Origin: RGIG4140 sp045532865
GTDB taxonomy: Bacteria > Pseudomonadota > Alphaproteobacteria > CAAHEQ01 > UBA3637
Direction: 5' to 3'
Length of the DNA: 64,000 bases
Assembly: GCA_045532865.1 (NCBI GenBank)
Contig: JAZSGT010000048.1
Span: 1-64,000 of the forward strand
Position 1 is the stretch's first letter. Each line of letters begins with the position of its first letter. Below are positions 16,597 through 25,974 of this stretch, piece after piece. A model generated the notes under the pieces. It saw only the letters and a list, made by a program, of their open reading frames with translations. It made no database searches and was not told where the DNA came from. The position numbers were made by a program, and so were the translations under genes.

Positions 16597-18438
16597 TTAT
16601 TTGTTTATGCGTCTTCTAGAAGTTTTGGGATTGGAGGAAATTTTTTTTCCATCTTTATACATTCCAGTTTCTGTGACGTTGCCATGTATGTCATAATAGG
16701 TATATTCTCCGTTAAATTTGTTATCTTTATACATAGCTTTGGCTTTAAGTTTGCCATTGTTATAATACCACAAGCCTATACCTTCTTTAACATCTTTCCA
16801 TGAATGGTTAGATATTTTTTTTTCTTGATGTGGAATAATGGATTTTAAAGCGCCACTATCATAGTAATAGTAATATTTTTTTTCAGTTAAATTATCTTTA
16901 AAAGTTTTAACACTTTTTAGTTTGCCATTGTTATGATAATTTTTGCTTTCAATTGTTTTTCCAAGTTTTTCAAAATATTCTGAATATCCTTTTTTGTTGT
17001 AGATTTTAATCATTGTATCGGCATATTCATGATTGGTTAAATGGTGTTCTTCTTTTTCTAATTGATTGTTTTTGTTGTAATAGTAATCAATATTTCCAAC
17101 CCGCTTGATTTTTGGAGAGTCTTCATCTGATATTTTGCAATTGTAGCGAATAGAAACACCCTCATTATCAAAAAGTGTTGTTTTGGTAAAATATCTGTTA
17201 GGACATTTAAAGCATAAATCTGACAAATCTAAGGTTACTTCACTTGGGTCATCACAAGCATAACACCCACCTTGATAATCCATTAAGGGTTTATCTTCAG
17301 GGCAATGACTTTGTTTAAATTTTGGTTCCGAAAGTTTTTGGGGCTTATTAACTTCTTTAATTTTAATTGAAAAAAGTGCATTTGATTCTTTTTCTGATGA
17401 AGTTAGAATACAAAGTTTTGCTTCTGGGTTCATATCCAAAATAGGATGATAAAATTCAGGATTTTTTTCAATACGATTTTTGCAAATATTGGAGCAAGCA
17501 CCAGGTTTGACGCCAACTTCATCTCCTTCATCACAAGAATAACAGTTTCCTAAAATGTCTCTTAATGGTTTCTCGGCTGGGCAAGAAGATAATGCACAAT
17601 AATCAAGAGTTTTTCCTTTTCTTTCAAAGCGAATGGTTGTTCTTTTTTCTTGGCAGATGCCACAATTTTTTGCATCGCTAATTGTTAGAACTTCATCACA
17701 AGAGAGACAGTGCCCGTGGGATTTTATTGGTTTGTCCGCAGGGCAATTTATCAAACCACATCCTGCGTTTTTATATAGTTTTCGAGTAGGGTTTTCTTGT
17801 TCATCTTTGCACATGCTTTGACAAAGGTGGACATCATCAGGTGCCATATCAATAGCCCCTTCATATGAACAATTAAAGCAAGAGGCATTTTCTCTTAAGG
17901 GATGTGTGTCAGGGCAACCAACTGGCGCAATTTTGCAATCACCAAAGGAAGATCTGATTGTATTTTCAGGGCATTTTTTTAATTCGCAACCCCAAAAAGA
18001 GGTTGTTCTTATTGCAGCGCCGTTCATTTGACATTTTGCTTCACAATCAGCCTCGTTATTAAGTTTGATAGCGTCTAATTCAGTACAAGGATAGCAGTTA
18101 CCATGAATATCTTTTAATGGTGCATTTTCAGGGCATTCATCATTTGTTGGTTTGCAGTCGCCCCAAGTGTCTTTTTGGAATCCTTCTGGACAGTTGACGA
18201 GTTCACATTTATCTGAATCAGCTATTTTACGGATATATTTTCCTTCTTTAGTTTTGCATGAGGTGGAGCAGTCAACCAATCTTTTAGGGGTGAATTTTTT
18301 TAGGCTCTCACAACTGTGGCAGTTGCCATCGTCTGCTAATACACTTCCTTGAGCGCAGATAGCAGGGACAGAGTTGTCACTTGCCAAGGATGTTAAACTT
18401 AAAAAACAAACAAAGCTAAAAATAAGTAGTTTTTTCAT
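16597..18438 (-). CDS. Exported Cys-rich repeat protein with C-terminal MORN-variant repeats
   Basis: The 613-residue protein has a clear signal peptide (LLIFSFVCFLSLTSLAS). Residues about 25-410 hold around eight Cys-rich units with consensus CPxxKPLxDxxGNCxSCdE (for example CPAEKPLRDILGNCYSCDE). The regular Cys spacing implies disulfides in the periplasm or on the surface. The C-terminal 180 residues are MORN-variant beta units (YYNNGKLKAKAMYKDNKF, SGALKS). ATG 18438 is preferred over 18447, because GAGG lies 9 bases before it and it follows the upstream stop by one base. This suggests translational coupling with the related gene at 18440. Function unknown; a surface adhesin or effector is possible. 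Confidence 0.8.
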   Translation of the reverse strand: MKKLLIFSFVCFLSLTSLASDNSVPAICAQGSVLADDGNCHSCESLKKFTPKRLVDCSTSCKTKEGKYIRKIADSDKCELVNCPEGFQKDTWGDCKPTNDECPENAPLKDIHGNCYPCTELDAIKLNNEADCEAKCQMNGAAIRTTSFWGCELKKCPENTIRSSFGDCKIAPVGCPDTHPLRENASCFNCSYEGAIDMAPDDVHLCQSMCKDEQENPTRKLYKNAGCGLINCPADKPIKSHGHCLSCDEVLTISDAKNCGICQEKRTTIRFERKGKTLDYCALSSCPAEKPLRDILGNCYSCDEGDEVGVKPGACSNICKNRIEKNPEFYHPILDMNPEAKLCILTSSEKESNALFSIKIKEVNKPQKLSEPKFKQSHCPEDKPLMDYQGGCYACDDPSEVTLDLSDLCFKCPNRYFTKTTLFDNEGVSIRYNCKISDEDSPKIKRVGNIDYYYNKNNQLEKEEHHLTNHEYADTMIKIYNKKGYSEYFEKLGKTIESKNYHNNGKLKSVKTFKDNLTEKKYYYYYDSGALKSIIPHQEKKISNHSWKDVKEGIGLWYYNNGKLKAKAMYKDNKFNGEYTYYDIHGNVTETGMYKDGKKISSNPKTSRRRINK

Positions 18439-18439
18439 G

Positions 18440-19291
18440 TTATTCATCCTCTTTCATTTCGCATTTGAAAAAGTAAGTATAAGGTGTTGCACTGTATCCA
18501 CCAATGAAGCGGTTTGGACATTTTTCACACCCTTTTATGGCGTTAACATCATGGTGATAAAGGCAGGGAATACAATTACCATTTTCATCTAGAATGGGTT
18601 TGTTATCTGGACAGTTTTTTGCCAATAATTCATCAAAAGGAGCTTGTTTTTTTGCATCATAAAAAATGCTTTGATCTTTTAAATCGCAAGTAATACCACC
18701 TAATCCATTTTCCATCCACATACCTGAGAAAAATCGATTTTCGCAACTTTCACACCCTGCAACTGCATCAATATTTCTTTGAGAAGAAAGGCAACTGTGG
18801 CAGTTTCCATTTTTATCCATCAAAGGGGCTTCTTTAGGACATTTTTTTGGTAAACAATAAGGGCCAGATTGGTATCTTTTTGCCTCAGATGAACAATGTT
18901 GCTCACATAAATGGAGCTTGTCAAAAGGCATTTCAATGGGTTGTGGGTTGTCGCAAGAATGGCAGTCTCCCCATTTGTCAATTAATGGTTTTTCGGGTGG
19001 ACATTCGCCATTTGTGGACTTTGTTTCTTCCTTTTTATCAGATTTTTCATCATCGTTTTGAGCTTCAGGACAATTTTTTTGAGCACTTTCAAGCATATTC
19101 ATAAATTTGAAAAAATCATTTGGATTTTTTGAGTGGATATTTCCCATTTTTTCAAGGTTTGTTTTGGTTTCTTCACAGGTGATACAATTTCCATCAATCC
19201 AAATAACGGGTTTTTCTTTTGGGCATTCTTGAGCATTGAGAGTGTTTGAAATTGAAATACCTAATAAAATGAGAAAAGCTGTGTAGCGCAT
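18440..19291 (-). CDS. Exported Cys-rich repeat protein
   Basis: The 283-residue protein has a signal peptide (FLILLGISISNTLNAQ). Four or more units of the form CPxxKPLxDxxGNCxSC follow, such as CPPEKPLIDKWGDCHSC and CPDNKPILDENGNCIPC. An acidic Lys/Glu-rich linker lies near residues 75-95. It is a paralogue of the larger protein downstream but lacks the MORN-variant tail. AAAGGAGGG precedes the ATG, and a promoter is seen at 19321-19349. The two genes form a coupled operon. Likely disulfide-stabilised in the periplasm or on the surface; no known function. Confidence 0.8.
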   Translation of the reverse strand: MRYTAFLILLGISISNTLNAQECPKEKPVIWIDGNCITCEETKTNLEKMGNIHSKNPNDFFKFMNMLESAQKNCPEAQNDDEKSDKKEETKSTNGECPPEKPLIDKWGDCHSCDNPQPIEMPFDKLHLCEQHCSSEAKRYQSGPYCLPKKCPKEAPLMDKNGNCHSCLSSQRNIDAVAGCESCENRFFSGMWMENGLGGITCDLKDQSIFYDAKKQAPFDELLAKNCPDNKPILDENGNCIPCLYHHDVNAIKGCEKCPNRFIGGYSATPYTYFFKCEMKEDE

Positions 19292-19320
19292 TGTCCCTCC
19301 TTTATGTTGTTGTTTCTTTT

Positions 19321-19349
19321 TTTATAAAATTTTTTTTATTATTAAACAA
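19321..19349 (-). promoter_or_regulatory. Promoter of the Cys-rich repeat protein operon
   Basis: On the minus strand TTGTTT is followed after 17 bases by TATAAA, about 15 bases before the strong Shine-Dalgarno. Confidence 0.5.
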
Positions 19350-19411
19350 GTTATTTCTGTTATGATAATAAAAATTAGTATAAAATTGTGGAAGAATTAA
19401 TAGGAGGATTT

Positions 19412-19582
19412 ATGACATTTTTGGAATTAATAAAAGAATTGTTTAAACCAAATCTACTTGAAAATAAGCAGGTTCAAAAACAATCAGAAGGCACTCTAAA
19501 AGAGGTAGAAAAAACAAATAATGAGGAAGAAGAACTCCTAAGCCTTACAACAGCTGAGGAAGAAGATGAGTTTTTTTGTTGA
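19412..19582 (+). CDS. Small acidic protein, 56 residues
   Basis: A TAGGAGG Shine-Dalgarno at 19401-19407 fixes the ATG at 19412; a GTG at 19388 in frame is less likely because the Shine-Dalgarno would lie inside the gene. The N-terminus is hydrophobic and amphipathic (MTFLELIKELF). The second half is strongly acidic (NNEEEELL, TAEEEDEFF). I do not recognise it. It lies 85 bases before tsaB, which has its own promoter. Confidence 0.6.
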   Translation: MTFLELIKELFKPNLLENKQVQKQSEGTLKEVEKTNNEEEELLSLTTAEEEDEFFC

Positions 19583-19608
19583 TCTTGATTTTGTACTTTT
19601 GTTTTAAC

Positions 19609-19637
19609 TTGATTTTTTTACTCTTTTTTTGTAAAAT
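19609..19637 (+). promoter_or_regulatory. Promoter of tsaB-rimI
   Basis: TTGATT is followed after 17 bases by TAAAAT, about 30 bases before the tsaB start. Confidence 0.6.
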
Positions 19638-19667
19638 AGGGCAAAATTAATTTTTGGTGGAGAAAAT

Positions 19668-20282
19668 ATGCTTTTATTATCATTGGATACAGCTTCAACA
19701 ACGTTATCTTTGTCCCTTTTTAATGATGAAAATTTAGTGGACTCTTTTGATGAGGTAATGCTGCGTGGTCAAGCAGAACGGTTGATTCCAGAAATTCAAA
19801 CTTTGTTTGAAAAAGCAGGAAAAAATGTTAAAGAATTATCAGCTGTGGCTGTTGGGGTTGGGCCTGGTTCATTCACTGGGGTGCGCATTGCTCTTTCAGC
19901 TGCTCGTGGCTTGGGATTAGCATTAGGAGTCCCTGTTTATGGTGTATCTTCATTGGAAGCTTATGCTTATGGTGCAGGGGAAGATGTTCTTGTAGCGCTT
20001 GATACAAAACGAGGCGATTATTATGTTGCTGGCTATAATAAGGATTTAGAAGAGGTTTTTGAGCCTCGTGTTATGACGTTGGAAGAAATTAAAATTTTAA
20101 ATCCTAAATTGATTGCTTCAGATGTGCCTGATATTTTTAAGGAAGCTGGTTTTTCTATTTGGAAAAGTGACTTTTCACTTTCTTGTCAAATTGCAAAAAT
20201 TGCTTTAATGAGGGGTGAAAATAATTTGCCAGCTGAACCTCTTTATTTAAGAGATGCAGATGTCACTATTTCAACTAAATGA
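19668..20282 (+). CDS. tsaB: tRNA threonylcarbamoyladenosine biosynthesis protein TsaB
   Basis: The 204-residue protein has the ASKHA-fold start LSLDTASTTLSLS and the conserved VGVGPGSFTGVRI segment of TsaB (YeaZ). TsaB is the scaffold that pairs with TsaD and TsaE to attach threonylcarbamoyl to A37 of ANN-decoding tRNAs. Length is typical, slightly short at the C-terminus. GGTGGAG precedes the ATG. It overlaps rimI by 29 bases, the common tsaB-rimI pair. Confidence 0.95.
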   Translation: MLLLSLDTASTTLSLSLFNDENLVDSFDEVMLRGQAERLIPEIQTLFEKAGKNVKELSAVAVGVGPGSFTGVRIALSAARGLGLALGVPVYGVSSLEAYAYGAGEDVLVALDTKRGDYYVAGYNKDLEEVFEPRVMTLEEIKILNPKLIASDVPDIFKEAGFSIWKSDFSLSCQIAKIALMRGENNLPAEPLYLRDADVTISTK

Positions 20283-20706
20283 AGCCTATGTTGATGTGGC
20301 AGCTGCTTTACACGCCACTTCGTTTGAGCATCCGTGGGATAAAAAGGAATTTTTAAGCCTTTTATCCTTACCAACAACTAAAGGGTGGATTGACGACTCT
20401 TCTTTGCTTCTTGTTTCGCATGTGTTAGATGAAATTGAAATTTTAACCATTTTGGTGCATCCAAATTCCAGAGGGAAGGGAAAAGCTGTTGCTCTTTTAA
20501 ATCATTTAATTTCATACGCAAAAGAACAAGGTGTTCAACAAATCTTCTTAGAAGTCAATGTTGAAAATAAACCAGCCATTTCTTTATACGAGAAAATGGG
20601 ATTTCAAAGAACCGGAATACGCAAAAATTATTATAAGATGAGGGATGAAAGAGGACAATTTGTTTTTAAAGATGCTCTTTTATACACGTTTTTAACGCAT
20701 ATCTAA
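20254..20706 (+). CDS. rimI: Ribosomal protein alanine N-acetyltransferase RimI
   Basis: The 150-residue GNAT protein has EILTILVHPNSRGKGKAVALL (acetyl-CoA pyrophosphate loop), then LEVNVENKPAISLYEKMGF, the diagnostic RimI stretch (LEVR..N..A..LY...GF), and RKNYY near the end. RimI acetylates the N-terminus of ribosomal protein bS18. Its overlap with tsaB matches the usual operon. The start may be the ATG at 20254 or at 20260. Confidence 0.92.
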   Translation: MQMSLFQLNEAYVDVAAALHATSFEHPWDKKEFLSLLSLPTTKGWIDDSSLLLVSHVLDEIEILTILVHPNSRGKGKAVALLNHLISYAKEQGVQQIFLEVNVENKPAISLYEKMGFQRTGIRKNYYKMRDERGQFVFKDALLYTFLTHI

Positions 20707-20711
20707 AGTAA

Positions 20712-20757
20712 AAAAAATCATCTTATGTAGCCGTTCTACACGGTGATAATTTTTTTA
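20712..20757 (+). terminator. Terminator of tsaB-rimI containing the ATGTAG...CTACAC core
   Basis: ATCA/TGAT form the outer stem and GTAG/CTAC the inner one, followed by a long T-run. The core TTATGTAG-CCG-TTCTACAC matches the hairpins after 30160. Confidence 0.7.
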
Positions 20758-20835
20758 TCTTTATTTTTTTCTTGCGCAAAATCAGAGGGCGTGCTACTGT
20801 TTTTTATAGATAATACTTAAAATAAGGGGGATAAA

Positions 20836-22167
20836 ATGAATACAACACCTAATTTAAATCCACATGAAATGTCTCAACAACTTTGGGAGGCATTTGAAAA
20901 TAAAGATTCTGAGTTTATCAATAAATATATGGCTTATTTGGCAACACTTCCTGAAGAAAAGAGAATTGAGTTTTTAAATACGCCAGCAAAAAATGGATAT
21001 ATGCCAATTCACATGGCAATTTTTAACGAAAATACAGCTGTTGCTGAACAGATGTTTCAATATTACAAGGGACATGATTTACCAGACACGGACATAATGG
21101 GTCCTGATGAATATGAAAGAATTGCTGAACGTCCACAGTATAATTTTATTGGTACACCAGATCCAAATGGTGTTTTTGATTCTGATAATAAAAAAACAAG
21201 AAGATATGTTGTGTATTCAACGGGTGAATCTTTTGATAAAGAGGTTTGTATTGATGGAAAAAACCATTTGCTTGTAGCTGTTGATACATTACAATGTGAG
21301 GATGATTATAAAAAATCAAACATTGTTCAATCGGTTTTGGCTCATTCAACACAACAAGATTTTCAACAAGCAATTAATCAAGCTTTATATCGCAATGATT
21401 TAGGTGCAGTTGAAGAATTAATTAAAATTGGAAAAGATAAGAATTGGGCTCCAAGTGCTGAAAATGTGGAAAATGTTGATGAGTTTACTTATCCGGTTAT
21501 TAATGTTGAAAATGCGAATAATATTCCTCAAGCAGAAAGAGATATGAAAGTCTATACCAGAAAGGTTAAAGCGACACTTCAAAAGATGCGTACGGAAAAA
21601 AAGAATAAGTTATATAAAGAATTTACACAGGCTATTAAAAAAGGTGATAAAAAATCAGCACAAGCCCTTGCAAAAGAGTGTTTTGATTTGATGTATGATG
21701 AAGCTTTGTCTGATTTTGCAAAAGCAAATAATCCTGAAGCAATGAAATATTTGATTGAAGCTGGTGCTGATATAAATGCTTTGAATAAAGAGGGAAAAAC
21801 GCCATTGATGGTTGCTTTGAAACATCATGCAAAAGATGTTATTCCTTTTTTAATTAAACACCCAAATATTGACTTGAATGTACAAGACGAAGCTGGGAAT
21901 ACAGCTTTGCATATAGCGGCTAAAGATAAGCTGTATCCAGTTGTTAAATTGTTGAGTGAACAAGGCGCTCGTGTTGATATTAAAAATGAGCAGGGTAAAA
22001 CACCTGTTGATATTGCAAAAGAAGTTGCAACACCAACGGATCGTTCTATTTTGAATGCATTGACAAGAAGAAAACCTCAGGGATTGAGTGAAACATTGCG
22101 TCAAAATTCAAATGATATTTCTCAACCTGGAAGGACTCAAAATCGAACAAATAACGCAAGAGAATAA
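20836..22167 (+). CDS. Ankyrin repeat protein with long non-repeat N-terminal region
   Basis: The 443-residue protein starts with a helical region (LWEAFENKDSEFINKYM) that may be a diverged ankyrin unit (MPIHMAIFNENTAVAEQMF). A middle part of about 200 residues is unrecognised. Three clear ankyrin units follow around residues 290-400 (TPLMVALKHHAKDVIPFL, TALHIAAKDKLYPVVKLL). The C-terminal 35 residues are polar and disordered. AAGGGGG precedes the ATG. It is monocistronic, with terminators on both sides. No export signal. Confidence 0.88.
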   Translation: MNTTPNLNPHEMSQQLWEAFENKDSEFINKYMAYLATLPEEKRIEFLNTPAKNGYMPIHMAIFNENTAVAEQMFQYYKGHDLPDTDIMGPDEYERIAERPQYNFIGTPDPNGVFDSDNKKTRRYVVYSTGESFDKEVCIDGKNHLLVAVDTLQCEDDYKKSNIVQSVLAHSTQQDFQQAINQALYRNDLGAVEELIKIGKDKNWAPSAENVENVDEFTYPVINVENANNIPQAERDMKVYTRKVKATLQKMRTEKKNKLYKEFTQAIKKGDKKSAQALAKECFDLMYDEALSDFAKANNPEAMKYLIEAGADINALNKEGKTPLMVALKHHAKDVIPFLIKHPNIDLNVQDEAGNTALHIAAKDKLYPVVKLLSEQGARVDIKNEQGKTPVDIAKEVATPTDRSILNALTRRKPQGLSETLRQNSNDISQPGRTQNRTNNARE

Positions 22168-22194
22168 TCTTGTTGTTGAAAAATAATGTGCAAT

Positions 22195-22222
22195 AAAGCC
22201 CTTGTATAAGCAAGGGCTTTTA
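22195..22222. terminator. Rho-independent terminator between the ankyrin gene and dnaB
   Basis: AAAGCCCTTG pairs with CAAGGGCTTT around a 6-base loop with a T-run on the right; it can serve both convergent genes. Confidence 0.85.
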
Positions 22223-22258
22223 TGTTCTTTTTTTTAAGGTGCTTTTTATGAAATTAGC

Positions 22259-23704
22259 TTATTGTTCTAAGTTACCAAATTTACCAAATTCACCATTAAA
22301 ATAGAGCTTAACTGTGCCGACAGGGCCATGACGCTGTTTGGCAATAATGGCTTCTGCCTGATTGGCAAGAAGGATTTTTTTATCTTCCCATTCTTTCATG
22401 CGAAGAGCAAATTTTTCAGGTGTTTCATTCAAGTGTTTTACCGGAACATCATTTTGCAAATAATAAATTTCACGGAAAACAAACATTACAATATCAGCAT
22501 CTTGCTCAATAGATCCAGATTCACGAAGATCTGATAGTTGTGGACGTTTATTATCACGCTGTTCTACCAAACGAGAAAGTTGTGATAAAACAAGAACGGG
22601 AACATTAAGTTCTTTTGCCATAATTTTAAGTTGACGTGTCATTTCAGACAATTCTTGCACACGGTTTTCGCTTCTGCCGGCTGAGTTGATGAGTTGTAAA
22701 TAGTCAATAACAATGAGTCCAAGGCCTTTTTCTTTATCACGTTTGAGGCGTCTGGCTCTATTTTTAATCGCTGTAACAGTGATGCCAGGTGTTTCATCTA
22801 AATAAAGGGGGACACGACTAAGCAAAGCAACACCAGCTGCTAATTCATCAAATTGCTGGTCGGTGAGTTTACCTGTTCGCATTAAGTGCCCTGAAACTTC
22901 AGCTTTAGCAGATAAAATACGCCCAGCTAATTGCTCGGCAGACATTTCAAGAGAGAAAAAAGCAACGGATTTTTTCTCAGCGCCTGGTTTTTTGTTTTCT
23001 TCCTCAAATTTAACGGCAGCGTTGTAGGCGATTGTTAAGGCAAGGGCTGATTTACCCATGGCAGGACGACCAGCCAAAATGAGCAAGTCAGAATCGTGTA
23101 AACCACCGAGTAATTTGTCCATTTCAACAAGACCGGTTGTAACACCAGAAACACCTGATGGAGTGTTCATGGCTTTTTGTGCAGACATGAGAGTTGCTTG
23201 TAATGCTGTATTTAAAATTTGTGGTCCACCACTCATTTCACCTGCATTGGCAATTTCGTAAAGGCGTTTTTCAGCATGTTCAATTTGAGAGATTGCTTCT
23301 TCATTAATTGAAATTGAAAAAGCATCATTAACAACATCATTGCCAAGAGCAATGAGTTGCCTACGAATATATCTATCTAAAATTTGACGACCATAATCAG
23401 CAGCGTTAATAATGGTTGCAGAAGCCGCAGCTAATTGCATTAAATAAGATGCTCCACCTACTTCTTTGAGTTTGTCGTCATGTTCAAAATAAGCTTTAAG
23501 AGTGATTGGATCAGCAATTCTGCCTTGATCAATATAAAATTTGCAAGCTTCAAAAATTTTACCATGAACAGGGTTGGCAAAACATTCTGGACGCAAAAAT
23601 TCAGAGACTTTTTCCATTGCTCTGTTGTTGGATAAAATCGCACCAAGGAGTGCTTGTTCGGCTTCCAAGTTTTGTGGTGGAATGCGCATGGTTTCTTCCA
23701 ACAT
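22259..23704 (-). CDS. dnaB: Replicative DNA helicase DnaB
   Basis: The 481-residue protein opens with PPQNLEAEQALLGAIL (N-terminal helicase-loader/primase domain). The RecA-like domain carries Walker A GRPAMGKS at 212-219. Walker B GLIVIDYLQL and the DnaB-specific SQLSRLVEQRDNKRPQLSDLRESGSIEQDAD follow. DnaB is the hexameric helicase that unwinds DNA ahead of the fork. Length is normal, without an intein. AAGGAG lies upstream of the ATG. It is divergent from ruvA. Confidence 0.97.
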   Translation of the reverse strand: MLEETMRIPPQNLEAEQALLGAILSNNRAMEKVSEFLRPECFANPVHGKIFEACKFYIDQGRIADPITLKAYFEHDDKLKEVGGASYLMQLAAASATIINAADYGRQILDRYIRRQLIALGNDVVNDAFSISINEEAISQIEHAEKRLYEIANAGEMSGGPQILNTALQATLMSAQKAMNTPSGVSGVTTGLVEMDKLLGGLHDSDLLILAGRPAMGKSALALTIAYNAAVKFEEENKKPGAEKKSVAFFSLEMSAEQLAGRILSAKAEVSGHLMRTGKLTDQQFDELAAGVALLSRVPLYLDETPGITVTAIKNRARRLKRDKEKGLGLIVIDYLQLINSAGRSENRVQELSEMTRQLKIMAKELNVPVLVLSQLSRLVEQRDNKRPQLSDLRESGSIEQDADIVMFVFREIYYLQNDVPVKHLNETPEKFALRMKEWEDKKILLANQAEAIIAKQRHGPVGTVKLYFNGEFGKFGNLEQ

Positions 23705-23808
23705 ACAATGATACTCCTTAATGTTTTTTTAATTGCTTCTAAAATTAAATGGTTAATAATATATTAACATACACAAAAAAAATAATAAAGTAAAGTTAAA
23801 ATAAAGGA

Positions 23809-23837
23809 TTGCAATTTTATTTTTTTTTTAGTAGAGT
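23809..23837 (+). promoter_or_regulatory. Promoter candidate of the ruvAB-ybgC-tol operon
   Basis: TTGCAA is followed after 17 bases by TAGAGT, about 80 bases before the ruvA start. Confidence 0.45.
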
Positions 23838-23919
23838 ATTTGATGAGAACAAAAAGAGGTTTTATTTTGAAATTTAAGATGATTTTGAGTGGGTTGTAGT
23901 AAGTTGCAAAGGGTTTGAT

Positions 23920-24537
23920 ATGATTGGAAAGTTAACGGGTTTTGTTGATGGTGTTTTTGATGGTTTTATTTTTTTGAACGTAGGTGGTGTGGGATATCGT
24001 GTTTTTTGTTCAACAAAAACAGCTGCTAGTTTGCCAAAGGGGGAGAGTGTTTCTCTTTTTATTGAAACACAGGTAAGAGAAGATCATATACATCTTTTTG
24101 GGTTTTCATCTTTGTCTGAACAAGAAGTTTTTAATACGTTAACAGGTGTTCAAGGTGTTGGGGCAAAAGTGGGTATGGCGATTTTGTCTTCTTTAGGTTT
24201 GAATGAAATTTCAATGGCTGTTGCAACAGGGGATAATAAAGCCTTTACTCGTGTGTCTGGAATTGGTCCTAAGCTTGCAACCAGAATTGTAACTGAATTG
24301 AAAGGTAAGGCTGGTTTATTAACGGCTGACATGATGGAGATAAATCCAGTAGGTGTTTCAAATGGGTCTTCAGATTCTAGAATTTTGCAAGATTCGATTT
24401 CTGCTTTGGTTAATTTGGGTTATTCAAGAACTGAGGCGGGGATTAAAGCATCTGAAACATTGAAGTTAAATCCTGAAGCAACCTTGTCAGATGTTATTCG
24501 TTTAACATTAAAAGAAATGGGTAAGGCAAATGGCTGA
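23920..24537 (+). CDS. ruvA: Holliday junction branch migration protein RuvA
   Basis: The 205-residue protein begins MIGKLTGFVDG and has the paired helix-hairpin-helix segments LTGVQGVGAKVGMAIL and VSGIGPKLATRIVTEL that contact junction DNA. The C-terminal domain III (ALVNLGYSRTEA) binds RuvB. RuvA tetramers hold Holliday junctions and load RuvB. AAGGG precedes the ATG. ruvC is not directly upstream, where it is often found. It overlaps ruvB by 8 bases. Confidence 0.96.
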   Translation: MIGKLTGFVDGVFDGFIFLNVGGVGYRVFCSTKTAASLPKGESVSLFIETQVREDHIHLFGFSSLSEQEVFNTLTGVQGVGAKVGMAILSSLGLNEISMAVATGDNKAFTRVSGIGPKLATRIVTELKGKAGLLTADMMEINPVGVSNGSSDSRILQDSISALVNLGYSRTEAGIKASETLKLNPEATLSDVIRLTLKEMGKANG

Positions 24538-25558
24538 AAATAGATTAATTACCTCTAAAAAAACAGTACAGGATGAAGAAATTTACAATTCTATTCGTCC
24601 ACAATGTTTAGCAGATTTTACAGGGCAAAAAGTCTTGTGTGAAAATTTGGCAGTTTTTATCAGGGCAGCAAAGGAAAGAAGTGATGCTTTAGATCACACG
24701 TTGTTGTTTGGCCCTCCAGGGCTTGGTAAAACAACGCTTGCTCAGATTATTTCAAAAGAACTAGGGGTTGGTTTTCGCCCAACTTCTGGTCCAATGATTT
24801 CAAAGGCTGGTGATTTGGCCGCTATTTTGACCAATTTGGAACCAAGAGATGTTCTTTTTATTGATGAAATTCATCGTTTAAATCCAACGGTGGAAGAAGT
24901 TCTTTATTCTGCGATGGAAGATTTTCAATTAGACATTATTATTGGGGAAGGGCCTGCGGCACACTCTGTACGTATTGATTTGCCACCATTCACATTGGTT
25001 GGAGCAACAACAAGAAGTGGTCTTTTGTCAACGCCATTAAGGGATAGGTTTGGTATTCCTATGAGGTTGGAATTTTATGAACCAGAAGAGTTGATGAAAA
25101 TTGTCAAACGTGGGGCAAAAATCATGCAACTTGAAATGACAGAAGATGGTGCAATGGAAATTGCAAAACGATCCCGTGGAACACCTCGTATTGCAGGCCG
25201 GTTATTGCGTCGTGTACGTGATTTTGCACTTAATAAGGCTGTTACAGCTGATATTGCAGATATGGCATTGACACGGTTAGAAGTTGATAATTCGGGTCTT
25301 GATTTGATGGATAGACGTTATTTGACGTGTATCGCTTTAAAATATGGGGGTGGCCCTGTTGGAGCTGAAACGTTGTGTGCTGCTTTGTCTGAAGAAAGAG
25401 ATACAATTGAAGAAATTATTGAACCCTACTTAATGCAGTTAGGGCTTGTGATGCGAACACCAAGAGGACGTGTTTTGTCTCAGGCTGGATATCGTCATTT
25501 GGGAATGGCTGCTCCTAAAAATATGGTTCAGCCTGATTTGTTGGAGAATTTAAAATGA
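24530..25558 (+). CDS. ruvB: Holliday junction branch migration ATPase RuvB
   Basis: The 342-residue AAA+ protein has Walker A GPPGLGKTT (61-69), Walker B LFIDEIHRLN, sensor 1 ATTRSGLLSTPLRDRFG and the C-terminal winged helix (MRTPRGRVLSQAGYRHLG). RuvB rings drive branch migration with RuvA. Length is typical. The gene overlaps ruvA at the 5' end and ybgC at the 3' end, fusing the recombination genes to the tol operon. Confidence 0.97.
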   Translation: MAENRLITSKKTVQDEEIYNSIRPQCLADFTGQKVLCENLAVFIRAAKERSDALDHTLLFGPPGLGKTTLAQIISKELGVGFRPTSGPMISKAGDLAAILTNLEPRDVLFIDEIHRLNPTVEEVLYSAMEDFQLDIIIGEGPAAHSVRIDLPPFTLVGATTRSGLLSTPLRDRFGIPMRLEFYEPEELMKIVKRGAKIMQLEMTEDGAMEIAKRSRGTPRIAGRLLRRVRDFALNKAVTADIADMALTRLEVDNSGLDLMDRRYLTCIALKYGGGPVGAETLCAALSEERDTIEEIIEPYLMQLGLVMRTPRGRVLSQAGYRHLGMAAPKNMVQPDLLENLK

Positions 25559-25974
25559 TACATAGTTATTTGGTGCGTGTTTATTATCAAGACACAGATG
25601 CAGGCGCAATTGTTTATCATTCAAAATATTTGGATTTTGCAGAGCGTGCCCGTTCAGAGTTGTTGGTTGAAATGGGTTTATCAAACAAAAAACTCATTGA
25701 ACAAGGGGTTGCCTTTGTTTTAAGAAATGCAAACATTCAATATAAAGCGCCAGCGAGATTGGATGATGTGATTGACGTTCAAACAACGGTGAAAGAAATT
25801 AAAAACGCAAGTCTTGTTATGCAACACAAATTTGTTGTTGAAGGAAAAGAAATGGTTTCAATTGAATTGCAATTAGCTGTGATTAATCCTTTGACACTTA
25901 CTCCTATTCGTATGACACAAGATTTGAAAGAAAAGTTTACAAGATATATTTTAGAAAATGAGGAGAATAAATAA
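25555..25974 (+). CDS. ybgC: Tol-Pal system-associated acyl-CoA thioesterase YbgC
   Basis: The 139-residue hot-dog fold protein has the signature YYQDTDAGAIVYHSKYLDFAERARSE, in which the Asp is catalytic. YbgC hydrolyses acyl-CoA (or acyl-ACP) and is usually the first gene of tol-pal operons, linking phospholipid metabolism with envelope upkeep. The ATG overlaps the ruvB stop by 4 bases, and the stop touches the tolQ start. Confidence 0.93.
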   Translation: MIHSYLVRVYYQDTDAGAIVYHSKYLDFAERARSELLVEMGLSNKKLIEQGVAFVLRNANIQYKAPARLDDVIDVQTTVKEIKNASLVMQHKFVVEGKEMVSIELQLAVINPLTLTPIRMTQDLKEKFTRYILENEENK

